Source: Bdellovibrionales bacterium (GTDB taxonomy: Bacteria; Myxococcota; XYA12-FULL-58-9; SYDY01). Taken from it: a stretch of 64,000 nt of DNA. The notes under the pieces are model-generated. The model had not been told where the DNA came from and did not search any database. It was given only the letters and a program-made list of their open reading frames with translations. The DNA lies in the NCBI GenBank assembly GCA_005801425.1, contig SYDY01000026.1, forward strand, positions 28,102 through 92,101, read 5' to 3'. This document shows positions 54,280 through 63,351 of the stretch, one piece after another (within the stretch, counting starts at the first letter, position 1; every line of letters starts with the position of its first letter). Position numbers and translations under genes: made by a program.

Positions 54280-55444
54280 GATAATTCCTCCTTCATGCCT
54301 GGGTGGTATTTTTTCACCCCAACTGCCCGATCGCCGTGCTTCTGCAACGATTGCAGTAACATCCAATGAAATAATTGCGGGTCTTGCGGATGGCTCACAA
54401 CATCATATGCCATTGGATCATACGTTACGTCTTGAAGTCGGTGGCGCAAGTGGTCGCATGGTGATGTGCCGCCATGGCGATGTGATGATCTACAGTGAAG
54501 ATCCCCACTTTTTAGGTTTGCTTCAGGCGTGCGATGAACCCCATGTGCGATCCCAATTGACGTGTCTCGAAGCGAATAAGAAACGCCATCGGCGCATGAT
54601 GGGTTTGATTTGGACCTCGGTGCTGGCGACGCTCTTCGTACTTGCGGGTCTCGCATGGTGGAGCGCCAAACGCGCATTGCATCTTGCGATCACCCATATG
54701 CCTTACACCGTTGATGTGATGCTTGAAAAATCGGCGATGGGTTCGGTGAATGCTGTGTCTGCAGAACAGTATCCCAAAACCATGGCGTTGTTGAATAGTT
54801 TGCTTAAGCAGCTTAAACCCGAATCTAAAGACAAAGCGATCCAATACAAAATTGCATTGGTCGATTCGGCAGAGATCAACGCTTTTGCGCTTCCTGGTGG
54901 ACAGGTTGTTGTTTTTACCGGACTACTTCGTGACATGACATCGCCCGAACAACTTGCGGCAACCCTTGCCCACGAAGTGTCCCATGTGGACTTGCGGCAT
55001 GGCACCGAACGATTGCTGCTTTCCATGGGGGCTTTTACAGCAGCACGGATATTGCTTGGCGATATTTCTGCAGGGGCTGACGTTGTAGGATCGCTTGTGA
55101 CAAGTGGTGCTATGAACAATTACAGCCAAAAACAAGAAGATGAAGCCGATGAAGAAGGCTTCAAGCATCTTATAAAAGCAAAGATCGATCCCAAAGGTTT
55201 TATCAGTTTGTTTGATATTTTTGATAAAGCCATGAAAGAGCATCATTTGGACAAAATCCCCGAATGGTTGGGTACGCATCCTGAACCCAAAAGTCGGATA
55301 GAACATGTCCAATCGCTGATTAAAGCACTTCCAAAAGATATGGCCTATCACCCCATTGACGTTGACTTTGCTGCCGTGAAATTGGAAGTATCGCGATGTC
55401 GTGGCGATGGTGGCACTGCATGCCAACGTGAGGAAAAGCAATGA
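54278..55444 (+). CDS. M48-family zinc metallopeptidase with N-terminal PH-like domain
   Basis: 388 residues from ATG 54278. The N-terminal 90 residues (LGGIFSPQLPDRRASATIAV) resemble the DUF7092 module of BepA/M48 proteins. One membrane helix (LIWTSVLATLFVLAGLAWW) is followed by the M48 domain with zinc motif HEVSHVDLRHG (HExxH) and downstream Glu in EDEADEEG. The domain order suggests an inner-membrane protease facing the periplasm. It heads an operon with three AIM24 genes, the first overlapping by 4 bp. The ATG itself has no good Shine-Dalgarno, so the start is not certain. Confidence 0.88.
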   Translation: MIIPPSCLGGIFSPQLPDRRASATIAVTSNEIIAGLADGSQHHMPLDHTLRLEVGGASGRMVMCRHGDVMIYSEDPHFLGLLQACDEPHVRSQLTCLEANKKRHRRMMGLIWTSVLATLFVLAGLAWWSAKRALHLAITHMPYTVDVMLEKSAMGSVNAVSAEQYPKTMALLNSLLKQLKPESKDKAIQYKIALVDSAEINAFALPGGQVVVFTGLLRDMTSPEQLAATLAHEVSHVDLRHGTERLLLSMGAFTAARILLGDISAGADVVGSLVTSGAMNNYSQKQEDEADEEGFKHLIKAKIDPKGFISLFDIFDKAMKEHHLDKIPEWLGTHPEPKSRIEHVQSLIKALPKDMAYHPIDVDFAAVKLEVSRCRGDGGTACQREEKQ

Positions 55445-56106
55445 AAACTGAAATCAAAAATGCAACATCGTTTGCGACGTTGTTCGTTACGCTTGCCCCA
55501 GGTGAAACGGTGGTGGCCGAAGCCCAAGCCATGGCGAGTCGTTCGAGTCATTTGCACATGACCACGCATTTCGCGGGTGGACTGTTTCGCGCGTTGATCC
55601 GGCGCTTTCTTGGCAAAGAATCGTTGTTCGTGAATCACTTCACGTGTCCTCAGGGTGCGCTTGAGGGTGAAGTGGTTCTTACCCAACCTTTTCTTGGCGA
55701 TATGCTGAAGATTGATTTGAACGATGACAGCATCTGTTTGCAACCCGGTGCTTTTGTCGCCTGCGGGTCGGGTGTTCGTTTGCGTGTCAACTGGGCCGGT
55801 TTTGCCAGCTTTTTTAACGGCGATGGTTTGTTTCGCTTGGAAGCAAGCGGTGTAGGGCCCTTGTGGGTGGGTGGCTTTGGCGGGATCAGTGTGCGTGAAA
55901 TGGATGGCGAATTTGTGGTCGATTCAGGGCATTTGTTGGGCTACGCACCGACGGTGGGATTGTCCATGGCGCTTGCTGGCGGTATTTTTTCAAGCTTTTT
56001 CGGTGGTGAAGGGATTGTGACCAAACTTCGCGGACGTGGTCGTGTGTTGTTGCAATCGCGATCGCTTAAAGGCATGGCCCATTGGACCAACGGGTATTTA
56101 ACATGA
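55441..56106 (+). CDS. AIM24-family protein 1
   Basis: 221 residues. AIM24/TIGR00266 proteins share a beta-rich fold with a Gly-rich core; the yeast member sits in mitochondria, while the bacterial role is poorly known. Visible family features: VTLAPGETVVAEAQAM, FLGKESLFVNHFT, FFNGDGLFRLEASGVGPLW, DSGHLLGYAPTVGLSM and a final GGEGIVTKLRGRGRVLLQS. It overlaps the M48 stop and the next AIM24 start, both by ATGA. Three AIM24 genes in one operon with a protease suggest a complex. Confidence 0.88.
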   Translation: MKTEIKNATSFATLFVTLAPGETVVAEAQAMASRSSHLHMTTHFAGGLFRALIRRFLGKESLFVNHFTCPQGALEGEVVLTQPFLGDMLKIDLNDDSICLQPGAFVACGSGVRLRVNWAGFASFFNGDGLFRLEASGVGPLWVGGFGGISVREMDGEFVVDSGHLLGYAPTVGLSMALAGGIFSSFFGGEGIVTKLRGRGRVLLQSRSLKGMAHWTNGYLT

Positions 56107-56789
56107 ACATCGAAATGATTTCAAAACCGGCCAACACCGCTGGTCGTATTCGCATGGCGCAAGGCGAAACCATACTCACCGAAGTGGGCGCAATGATCGC
56201 CATGAGCCCAGGGATCCGAGTGGAAACATCCAGTCGCACGGCGAGCGGTGGTGGACTTATGCGTGGTTTAAAACGCATGTTTTCTGGCGAGAATTTTTTT
56301 ATCAATCATTTTACGGCCGATGTGGATGGCCAAGAATTGATTATCGGGCCAGCGCTGGCGGGCGATATGGTCCTTCATCGTTTGCATACGGGACGTTTGA
56401 TTGTGCAAGGCGGGAGTTGGCTTGCATCGGGTCCTGGGATCGATGTGGATACCACTTGGCAGGGTATGGCGCGCGGATTGTTATCGGGTGAAGGTTTGTT
56501 TTGGGTGAATTGCCGCGGCACAGGCGATATTGTTATTTCAAGTTTTGGCGCCATTTACGAAGTGGATGTTCAAGACAGTTACATGGTCGATACAAGCCAT
56601 ATTGTGGCCTTTGAAGACACCCTTGAATTTACCATGGGAAAAGCAAGCGATTCGTGGTTCGGAAGTTTTCTGGGCGGTGAAGGCATTGTTTGTAAATTCC
56701 GTGGTCATGGCAAATTGTATTGTCAGTCCCACAGTCCGCAGATGTTTGGAACTGCCTTAGGGCCGTTGCTTTTGCCGAGGCAGGGTTAA
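56103..56789 (+). CDS. AIM24-family protein 2
   Basis: 228 residues from ATG 56103, which overlaps the previous stop. Features: RIRMAQGETILTEVGAMIAM, MFSGENFFINHFTADVDG, LLSGEGLFWVNCRGTGDIVI, DTSHIVAFEDTLEFTM, GGEGIVCKFRGHGKLYCQS. It is closest in order of motifs to genes 1 and 3. Likely a cytoplasmic or membrane-associated beta-fold protein. Confidence 0.88.
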   Translation: MNIEMISKPANTAGRIRMAQGETILTEVGAMIAMSPGIRVETSSRTASGGGLMRGLKRMFSGENFFINHFTADVDGQELIIGPALAGDMVLHRLHTGRLIVQGGSWLASGPGIDVDTTWQGMARGLLSGEGLFWVNCRGTGDIVISSFGAIYEVDVQDSYMVDTSHIVAFEDTLEFTMGKASDSWFGSFLGGEGIVCKFRGHGKLYCQSHSPQMFGTALGPLLLPRQG

Positions 56790-56792
56790 AAA

Positions 56793-57488
56793 ATGTTAGA
56801 CTATCGTTTTGAACATCGCCCTGATTTTGGTTCCGTGGTCCTCTCGCTTCAAGCAGGCCAGCGTGTGTTTGCAGAACCTGGTGCGATGGCCACCATGGCT
56901 CCGGGCCTTGCGATGAAAGCAGGCCTTAAAGGTGGACTCCTTCGTTCGGTAGGTCGCATGTTCGCGGGTGAAAATTTGGTGGTGAATACATTCACGGCCG
57001 AAAAAGAAGCTGAGCTTATGCTTGTTCCCGGGCCTCCAGGCGATGTGGAACAATACGTCGTGTCTCCCGACGCACCGCTGATGCTCCAACGAGGTGCATT
57101 TCTCGCATGCAGTGATGGCGTGAATATCAACACATCATTTCAAGGTGCGCGCGGATTTTTTAGCGGTGAGGGTTTATTTTTGTTGCGTGCCGAAGGCCAA
57201 GGCCAGGTTTTTTTCAATACCTATGGTGCATTGATCCCCATCGATGTTTCGGGAAGCTACTACGTCGACACCGGCTACATTGCGGCTTTTGAATCAACGC
57301 TGCAATATCAAATTACAACATTGCCCGGAATGAACACGCGGCAAAAAATTAAAAGCTTTGTATTCGGTGGTGAATCGCTTGTGTGCCGTTTTAGCGGGGT
57401 AGGGCGCGTTTGGGTGCAAACACGTGCGGTCGCGCCGTTTGTGCGCTGGATCTATCCGTATCGTAGCGTGCAACAGTCACGAGAGTAG
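56793..57488 (+). CDS. AIM24-family protein 3
   Basis: 231 residues, 3 bp after protein 2. Features: VVLSLQAGQRVFAEPGAMAT, MFAGENLVVNTFTAEKEAEL, FFSGEGLFLLRAEGQGQVF, DTGYIAAFESTLQYQ, FGGESLVCRFSGVGRVWVQ. Its stop TAG (57486-57488) belongs to a GTAGGGGC palindrome. The three copies share spacing of motifs but differ in sequence, so they are old duplicates rather than recent ones. Confidence 0.88.
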   Translation: MLDYRFEHRPDFGSVVLSLQAGQRVFAEPGAMATMAPGLAMKAGLKGGLLRSVGRMFAGENLVVNTFTAEKEAELMLVPGPPGDVEQYVVSPDAPLMLQRGAFLACSDGVNINTSFQGARGFFSGEGLFLLRAEGQGQVFFNTYGALIPIDVSGSYYVDTGYIAAFESTLQYQITTLPGMNTRQKIKSFVFGGESLVCRFSGVGRVWVQTRAVAPFVRWIYPYRSVQQSRE

Positions 57489-57507
57489 GGGCGACCGGCG
57501 GTCGCCC
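57485..57507. repeat. GTAGGGGC palindrome, short copy at a gene end
   Basis: GTAGGGGCGACCGGCGGTCGCCC: same outer GTAGGGGC as the family, stem GCGACCGGCGGTCGC, truncated at the right. It supplies the stop of the third AIM24 gene. Confidence 0.75.
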
Positions 57508-57526
57508 TTCGTGAAAGAGATGAACC

Positions 57527-57949
57527 ATGAGTGAACAAGATCTGCGCTGGTTGCAACGTTTTGACAATTGGCAGCGTGCTTACAAAACCCTTCAACACGC
57601 ATTGATGGCACATCAGAAATCGCCTGGTGATGAAATAGTCCAAATGGCGGTTATCAAATCATTTGAAATGACTTTTGAGCTTTCTTGGAAAACCATGAAA
57701 GATTTTCTTCAATACAGCGGTATCGACGTCAAATTGCCGCGTGAGGTGATCAAGCAATCGTTTGCCAATGCTATGCTTACCGACGGTCAAATCTGGATCG
57801 ATATGCTCGAAGAGCGCAATCTCATGGCCCATGTGTACGATGAAGCCAGGGCGCGATTGGCGGTTGATCATATCATGAATCGATACATGCATAGCATAGA
57901 ACAGCTTCATCAATACTTTCTTAGTAAGGCCAAATCATGTTCGGCTTAA
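57527..57949 (+). CDS. HEPN-type protein of HEPN-MNT toxin-antitoxin module
   Basis: 140 residues, all helical, matching the HI0074/TIGR01987 nucleotidyltransferase substrate-binding family. The RxxxxH motif of HEPN RNases is present (EERNLMAHVY). Partners of this type are toxins silenced by AMP transfer from the adjacent MNT protein. It overlaps the MNT gene by 13 bp, the usual layout. AAAGAG precedes the start. Confidence 0.9.
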   Translation: MSEQDLRWLQRFDNWQRAYKTLQHALMAHQKSPGDEIVQMAVIKSFEMTFELSWKTMKDFLQYSGIDVKLPREVIKQSFANAMLTDGQIWIDMLEERNLMAHVYDEARARLAVDHIMNRYMHSIEQLHQYFLSKAKSCSA

Positions 57950-58227
57950 CAGACGATGCACTCGACAAAATCCGTGCATGTTTGGCAGAGCAACCAGAAA
58001 TCCACTGGGCGAAAATCTACGGTTCCCGCGCCATAGGCACATACCATCGTGGTTCTGATATCGATCTCGCCATCAGCAGCGACGAAAATAATGCGGCCCA
58101 TTGGCTTGCTCTCTTGGATGCGCTTCCACTGCCGTATTTGTTTGATGTGACCCATTACGAAACGTTGTCCCACGAAGGCCTTAAGGCCCACATCGATCGC
58201 GTGGGACAATTTATTGTACCGTCGTAG
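57937..58227 (+). CDS. MNT-type minimal nucleotidyltransferase antitoxin
   Basis: 96 residues. The catalytic motif GSRAIGTYHRGSDIDLAI fits G-S-x10-D-x-D. MNT antitoxins add AMP to a Tyr of the HEPN toxin and block it. The gene overlaps the HEPN gene and converges slightly with the lipoprotein on the other strand, whose stop lies at 58211, within the last codons of this gene. Confidence 0.9.
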   Translation: MFGLTDDALDKIRACLAEQPEIHWAKIYGSRAIGTYHRGSDIDLAISSDENNAAHWLALLDALPLPYLFDVTHYETLSHEGLKAHIDRVGQFIVPS

Positions 58228-58801
58228 ATATCCAGGGTCCGCCATTGCACCCTGTCGTTAGATTTGTTTCGTCCTCGGCGGTGACATCAATGGCCTCTTC
58301 GGCAGCCGCTTTTGTCGCATAGGTACTTGCGGAAGCGCATATGTACGTGTTCGTTCCATTGTAAAAAACAGCCATATAGCTAAAAGGCGTTCCATCGTTG
58401 ACCACGTTTTCCAGGCTTAAGTAGCTATTGTAGTAGGGGCTGGATTCTTCCTCCGCGTGATCTCGCACCCAATGGCATTCAGATTCTCCCTGCTGCACAC
58501 CATTGATATAGGCTGACATAATGAGTTGACCCGATACGGTCATATCATAAACGGTATAGTTCGAAGGTCCTTCGGTTTTCCAGAAACTATCCCAATAGCG
58601 AAGATCCGACAGGTCAGTGCAGCGAGCGACATCAACATTGCCACCGTTGCCCATTCCCATGCCCTGGCTATGTCCCCATGCATCGGGGTCTTCAGGCATT
58701 GCATCTTCCGTCTGTACGAGGGCCTGATTTCCAATATTTTCTGCACTACATCCCATCAACAACAAACAGCATAACCCCCAAAGTTGTGTTTTATGGTCCA
58801 C
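58211..58801 (-). CDS. Hypothetical lipoprotein
   Basis: About 196 residues from GTG 58801, which has AGGAG six bases upstream; an in-frame ATG at 58870 lacks one. Lipobox CLLLMGCSA. The mature protein is acidic with Asn/Gly-rich segments (HSQGMGMGNGGNVDVARCTD) and several Cys. No known domain. Its 3' end overlaps the MNT gene by 17 bp, in a convergent way. Confidence 0.65.
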   Translation of the reverse strand: MDHKTQLWGLCCLLLMGCSAENIGNQALVQTEDAMPEDPDAWGHSQGMGMGNGGNVDVARCTDLSDLRYWDSFWKTEGPSNYTVYDMTVSGQLIMSAYINGVQQGESECHWVRDHAEEESSPYYNSYLSLENVVNDGTPFSYMAVFYNGTNTYICASASTYATKAAAEEAIDVTAEDETNLTTGCNGGPWISTTVQ

Positions 58802-58881
58802 CTTTTTCTCCTGTGGCTGTTTGAATGCAAATCTCAATGTACCATCGAAGCGCAGAATCGCTAAAAACATGGCAAAATTGC

Positions 58882-60336
58882 TTAAAAGAGGACAGTGACT
58901 GGGACAGTTGAAGTGAGTCCGTTTCCGCCGCCATCATTGCTTCCATCTCCAAGCTGGCCAAAGTTTGTGGAAGCGGTCACACCATCATAGCCACCTCCCC
59001 AGCATCTCATCCCTCCGTCACTTAGCAGGGCACACGTAAAATCATATCCACCATCGATTGCGATGGCGGCGCTGCTGAAACTGAGTGCGGTGGTGTCTGC
59101 GACCGATGTGCCAACACCGTCTCCAATGTTGTCTACGACACCATCTGCGGGTGCCACATCGACCTCGCCCTGCCCAAGCCGACCTCCCGCACCAAAGCCC
59201 CAGCACTTGACGGTGCCATTATCCAAGACTGCGCAGGAGTGAAAATCCCCCACACCAATAGCTGTTGCCGTGCGTCCTGTTCCAAGATCAACGGTGACAG
59301 GAGAATATGCATCGCTCGTACTGTTGTTTCCAACCGCGCCGGCCCAATTGCTTCCCCAGCATTTGACGACGCCACCCGAAGTCAACGCACAAACGTGGGA
59401 AGAACCGACGGCGATGGCTGAAGCGCTTAGATCAATATTACTGATGGGCGGGGTTCCCGAGCCGGCCCCCCCCCGTTGGCCACTTCCGTTGCTTCCCCAG
59501 CATCTTACATAACCCGTACTCAACAATGCACAGGCAAACTGATTGCCCGCTCCAACAGCAATGGCGCTGGTGATTTGGTTGGAAGAATCACCCGTCGAAG
59601 CAGCAGCCCCGACCCCATTGGTGCCGGGGGCGGTAAGCTTCGTTGTATTGTTGTAGCCAAGCTCTTTTTGATTGTTCGTCCCCCAGCATTTGACGGTGCC
59701 ATTATCCAAGACTGCACACGTAAAATTCGCGCCAGCACTCACATAGGTTGCTGTACGGCCTGTGCCTAAATCTACAAAAGTGCTAGAGGGTGGAGATACC
59801 TGACTTTCGTGCCCAAGCCCAAGGCAACCACTGTTATTGGCACCCCAGCACTTGAGCGAACCCGTACTGGCGTTCTGAGTTTTCAACACTGCGCAGGTAT
59901 GGGCAAAGCCTCCTGATATCTGTGTTGCGGGATAGCTCACGGGTACCACGGGAACAGCTGAAGGTGATAGGATTTGTTGGCCGTAAGTGGATGAGGGAAA
60001 GCCCGCTTGCCCCTGCGCAGTATATCCCCAACATTTGATGGTGGAACTTCTCAATAAAGCACAGCTGGTAAAGTCACCCAGTGCCAGAGAAGGCGTGATG
60101 GGTGAAACACACGTGGTCATGCAGCTATCCGCATTGCTACCGTTTCCATCGTCGCATTCTTCATATCCTCCGCCCCTTCGGACACCATCGCCGCAACGTC
60201 CGGGATAAAAACACGCCTGCTCAAGTTCCTCTGTTGGGCTGCTTGTGATGTCAGTCACTTCTGGGGTGCTATTGCTGAGCTGACCGCAGCCTATGAAAAG
60301 AAAAGCGGAAAGAATCAGTGGCTGAGATTTGAGCAT
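58882..60336 (-). CDS. RCC1-repeat lipoprotein with Myxococcus-type Cys-rich repeat
   Basis: About 484 residues from ATG 60336. Lipobox AFLFIGCGQ. The first mature part has the Myxococcus Cys-rich repeat CGDGVRRGGGYEECDDGNGS. Seven or so RCC1-type repeats follow, each with a (C/S)ALxxG..xCWG pattern (FTCAVLDNGTVKCWGTNNQ, FACALLSTGYVRCWGSNGSG, HSCAVLDNGTVKCWGFGAGG). This should fold into a seven-bladed propeller on the cell surface. Such proteins are frequent in Myxococcota, and this is one of the better taxonomic hints here. Confidence 0.9.
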   Translation of the reverse strand: MLKSQPLILSAFLFIGCGQLSNSTPEVTDITSSPTEELEQACFYPGRCGDGVRRGGGYEECDDGNGSNADSCMTTCVSPITPSLALGDFTSCALLRSSTIKCWGYTAQGQAGFPSSTYGQQILSPSAVPVVPVSYPATQISGGFAHTCAVLKTQNASTGSLKCWGANNSGCLGLGHESQVSPPSSTFVDLGTGRTATYVSAGANFTCAVLDNGTVKCWGTNNQKELGYNNTTKLTAPGTNGVGAAASTGDSSNQITSAIAVGAGNQFACALLSTGYVRCWGSNGSGQRGGAGSGTPPISNIDLSASAIAVGSSHVCALTSGGVVKCWGSNWAGAVGNNSTSDAYSPVTVDLGTGRTATAIGVGDFHSCAVLDNGTVKCWGFGAGGRLGQGEVDVAPADGVVDNIGDGVGTSVADTTALSFSSAAIAIDGGYDFTCALLSDGGMRCWGGGYDGVTASTNFGQLGDGSNDGGGNGLTSTVPVTVLF

Positions 60337-60503
60337 AAGGTCATTCTGTTTAATGGGGAGAGGCCAACACAACTTTTTGGTTTTATTATCGGTCTTTTCT
60401 TGCTCAACTTCCCTGCAATTAAAAAGAACAGTATTTTACAGCGGGACTCGATTACGTCGAGCGCCTTGCTTCGATGGGCGCGAACGTGATTTCACCGTGA
60501 GCT

Positions 60504-62330
60504 ATGAAGCCTCTTCGCAAGCGCAAGAATAAATTATGGCTGGCTCTCCTGCTCTCGGTGAGCACACTGGCTATTTTTATTCTGCCAACGCTCTGGTTTC
60601 GTCCGTGGTCAATCAATCATTTTTATCTGCGATCGCTTGTTGAGCAGCTCATCGATGAACCTCAGACGCTTTCAGAGTTGCGCCTGCTCGAGCCGCTCGG
60701 TTTGGATTTTCACTCCGATGATCTCCATGATTATTCCCTTGCGGGCCAGACGCGCACAAGCGCCTTGATCAAGCGTCAGCGCGACATGTTGCATGGGTAT
60801 CGTCGCAACGATCTGGATGCGACTGAACAAGAATCGTACGACGTGATGGCGTGGTTTCTCGATGATGTCCAAAGAGGTTTGGTGCAGTTTCCTCAACACG
60901 ACTACGCGATCAACCAGCTGTCCTCCGTGCATGTCACCTTGCCCGACTTCATGATCAACACCCACCAAGTGAACAATGCGAGGGACGCGCGCAATTTCGT
61001 CGAAAGAGTGCGCAAGTTCGATGCTGCCTTCACGCAGGTTATCGCATTTGCACATGAGCAGGCCGCCAAGAACATCGTTCCGCCGCGCTTTATACTTACG
61101 AAAGTAAGAGCGGACGCCGCGAGCTTTATTCAGAAGGGTGTGGCCGACAATCCCATGCTCAAACATTTCGATGGCAAGATCGCCGCACTCGCGGATCTCA
61201 ATGCCGAAGAACGCAGCATGCTCCACGACAGCTTGACCGAGGTCATTCGCGATGGGGTTCTACCTGCCTACAATCGCTATATCGAAGCGGTGGATGTTTT
61301 GCTTGCCAAAGCCACCGATGACGCTGGCGTTTGGAAGCTACCGGATGGGGATGACTACTACGCTTACAAACTAAGATCATCGACCACAACAGAACTTACC
61401 CCCGCGCAGGTCCATGCGCTCGGGCTCGCCGAGGTCGACAGGATCCAAAAGGAGATGCGTTCCATTCTTGATGCAAACGGATTTATCGACGTGCCATTCG
61501 CGCAAGCCATGCAGAAGCTCTACGACGACCCGCGCTTTCAGTACCCGGATACCAAAGAAGCGCGGAAGCAAATTCTGGTCGATTACAGCGCCATCATCGA
61601 CGAGATTGCAGCCAAGACCGACACCCTATTTGATCTCAAGCCGAGCATCGGTGTCAAAGTCGATTCTGTGCCGCACTTCATGGAAGTCACTTCACCTCAA
61701 GCCTATTACAAACCGGCACCTTTGGATCGCTCCGGATCTGGGATTTTCTTTGCCAACGTGTACGACGTACGAAGCCACGCGAAATTCACCATGCGCTCGC
61801 TTGCGTATCATGAGGCTATTCCAGGGCATCATTTTCAGATCACGATCGCACAAGAGCTTGAGGCGTTGCCAATGTTTCGTCGGCTTATTCCTTTTACTGC
61901 CTATGTCGAAGGATGGGCGCTTTATGCCGAGCAATTGGCTGCCGAACACGGTTTCGTGGACGACCCGTTCGATCGTCTCGGATATTTGAGTGCACAGATT
62001 TTTCGCGCCGCTCGCTTGGTGGTCGACACAGGCATTCACGTGCAGCGATGGACGCGTGAACAGGCCATTGACTACATGATGAAAGTGACTGGCATGGCCG
62101 AGAGCGAAGTGGTGGCAGAGGTAGAGCGATACGCGATCTGGCCGGGTCAGGCATGCGGATACATGATTGGTCGTATCAAGATCCTTGATCAGCGTGAGCG
62201 TGCTCGGAAGGAACTCGGCGCGGCCTTCTCGATGAAAAAGTTTCACGATGCTGTGTTGGGCGGGGGCGCGGTTCCACTCACCATCCTCGAGCAGCGCGTT
62301 GATAAGCTCATTGCGGGCAATCGGTTTTGA
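60504..62330 (+). CDS. DUF885-family protein (putative metallopeptidase)
   Basis: 608 residues. An N-terminal hydrophobic segment (LWLALLLSVSTLAIFILPTL) serves as signal or anchor. The DUF885 zinc-like motif HEAIPGHHFQ lies at about 435-445, with YVEGWALYAEQLAAE and ARLVVDTGIHVQRWTREQAI after it. Family members in bacteria are thought to be secreted peptidases, but function is poorly established. It is divergent from the RCC1 gene. Confidence 0.9.
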   Translation: MKPLRKRKNKLWLALLLSVSTLAIFILPTLWFRPWSINHFYLRSLVEQLIDEPQTLSELRLLEPLGLDFHSDDLHDYSLAGQTRTSALIKRQRDMLHGYRRNDLDATEQESYDVMAWFLDDVQRGLVQFPQHDYAINQLSSVHVTLPDFMINTHQVNNARDARNFVERVRKFDAAFTQVIAFAHEQAAKNIVPPRFILTKVRADAASFIQKGVADNPMLKHFDGKIAALADLNAEERSMLHDSLTEVIRDGVLPAYNRYIEAVDVLLAKATDDAGVWKLPDGDDYYAYKLRSSTTTELTPAQVHALGLAEVDRIQKEMRSILDANGFIDVPFAQAMQKLYDDPRFQYPDTKEARKQILVDYSAIIDEIAAKTDTLFDLKPSIGVKVDSVPHFMEVTSPQAYYKPAPLDRSGSGIFFANVYDVRSHAKFTMRSLAYHEAIPGHHFQITIAQELEALPMFRRLIPFTAYVEGWALYAEQLAAEHGFVDDPFDRLGYLSAQIFRAARLVVDTGIHVQRWTREQAIDYMMKVTGMAESEVVAEVERYAIWPGQACGYMIGRIKILDQRERARKELGAAFSMKKFHDAVLGGGAVPLTILEQRVDKLIAGNRF

Positions 62331-62485
62331 TCCTCTTATTGGTGTTATTTATATGATGTGCGTTTTTTGATGCACTGGTGCGCAACATCCTACACTCTCC
62401 TGCGATATTTTTACCAACGACTTTTCCCGTGCGGTCGTAAGTCTCTTAAAATATTTTCGCATGGATGTTGCTTAGAGGGATTATC

Positions 62486-63325
62486 ATGTCATCGCATCAA
62501 GCCAGTTCTTCTGTTTCAGGTGTTGATTCTCGCCGTGTTGTTTCAGGCCAAGAAGCAGCGCATCTTTTAGCGAGCCTTATTCGTCAGCAACCGCGCCATG
62601 AGGGCGATCGTTTTGAACGCGCTGTGGAAGGCCCACTTCAGCATCGCGTGCAACCGGTGACAGATACCATCCGTCGTTCGGGTCAAGAGCTTGGCAATGT
62701 AGCACGAAAAACAGGCCAAGGTGTTGGCGTGATAACGGAAGCAAGCGCGACCGTCGTGATCAATCAGGGTGCAGAGGCTTTGGTCTTGGGGACCGAGGCC
62801 ACCAAAATTTTGTCAGATACATGGGCCAAATTGACTCTGGCTCTCAACGCCAGTGTACAGCGTTCATGTGATAAGACGTTGGAACAAATAGATGTCGCCA
62901 AAGGAGGCGCGTTAGTGCTTGCGCAGAGTGCGGGTCAGGTGCCTGTGGTTTTAGGCAATCTTGCAGGCGATACCATCGAAGGCAGTGCAAATACGTTGGC
63001 CAAAGGAATCGATTCAACCGCATGGATGGGTGATACGCTGCTTATCAAAACGGTGGATGGTACGGAATTTGTTGTCGAAAACGCAGCCAAGATGCTTGAC
63101 GACGTATCCTCTCTGGTTGGTGGCATATGGGATCTGAGCCGCCTTCTTGCACGAAAAGCAGGGACTGTTGCAGGACGTGTTGTTCACACCAGTGCCAATG
63201 TGCTGGCCGATGTTTTGGACGGCGCCGGTGATGTGGCAGAGCGCGCAGGACGCCAAGCCAACGAATTTGGTGATGAAATGGCCGATGTGGTTCGAGCATC
63301 ACGTCGTCGTTCAGAGGAAAGCTAA
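62486..63325 (+). CDS. Hypothetical helical protein
   Basis: 279 residues from ATG 62486, preceded by AGAGGGA. No signal peptide or clear transmembrane helix. Much of it is predicted amphipathic helix with repeated Ala/Gly/Thr-rich heptads (VARKTGQGVGVITEASATVV; GAGDVAERAGRQANEFGDEM), resembling phasin or apolipoprotein-like helices. No known family recognised. It is followed by another unknown gene 26 bp downstream, probably in the same operon. Confidence 0.6.
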   Translation: MSSHQASSSVSGVDSRRVVSGQEAAHLLASLIRQQPRHEGDRFERAVEGPLQHRVQPVTDTIRRSGQELGNVARKTGQGVGVITEASATVVINQGAEALVLGTEATKILSDTWAKLTLALNASVQRSCDKTLEQIDVAKGGALVLAQSAGQVPVVLGNLAGDTIEGSANTLAKGIDSTAWMGDTLLIKTVDGTEFVVENAAKMLDDVSSLVGGIWDLSRLLARKAGTVAGRVVHTSANVLADVLDGAGDVAERAGRQANEFGDEMADVVRASRRRSEES

Positions 63326-63351
63326 TTTGATGTGAGATGGGGGAGAAGTGT

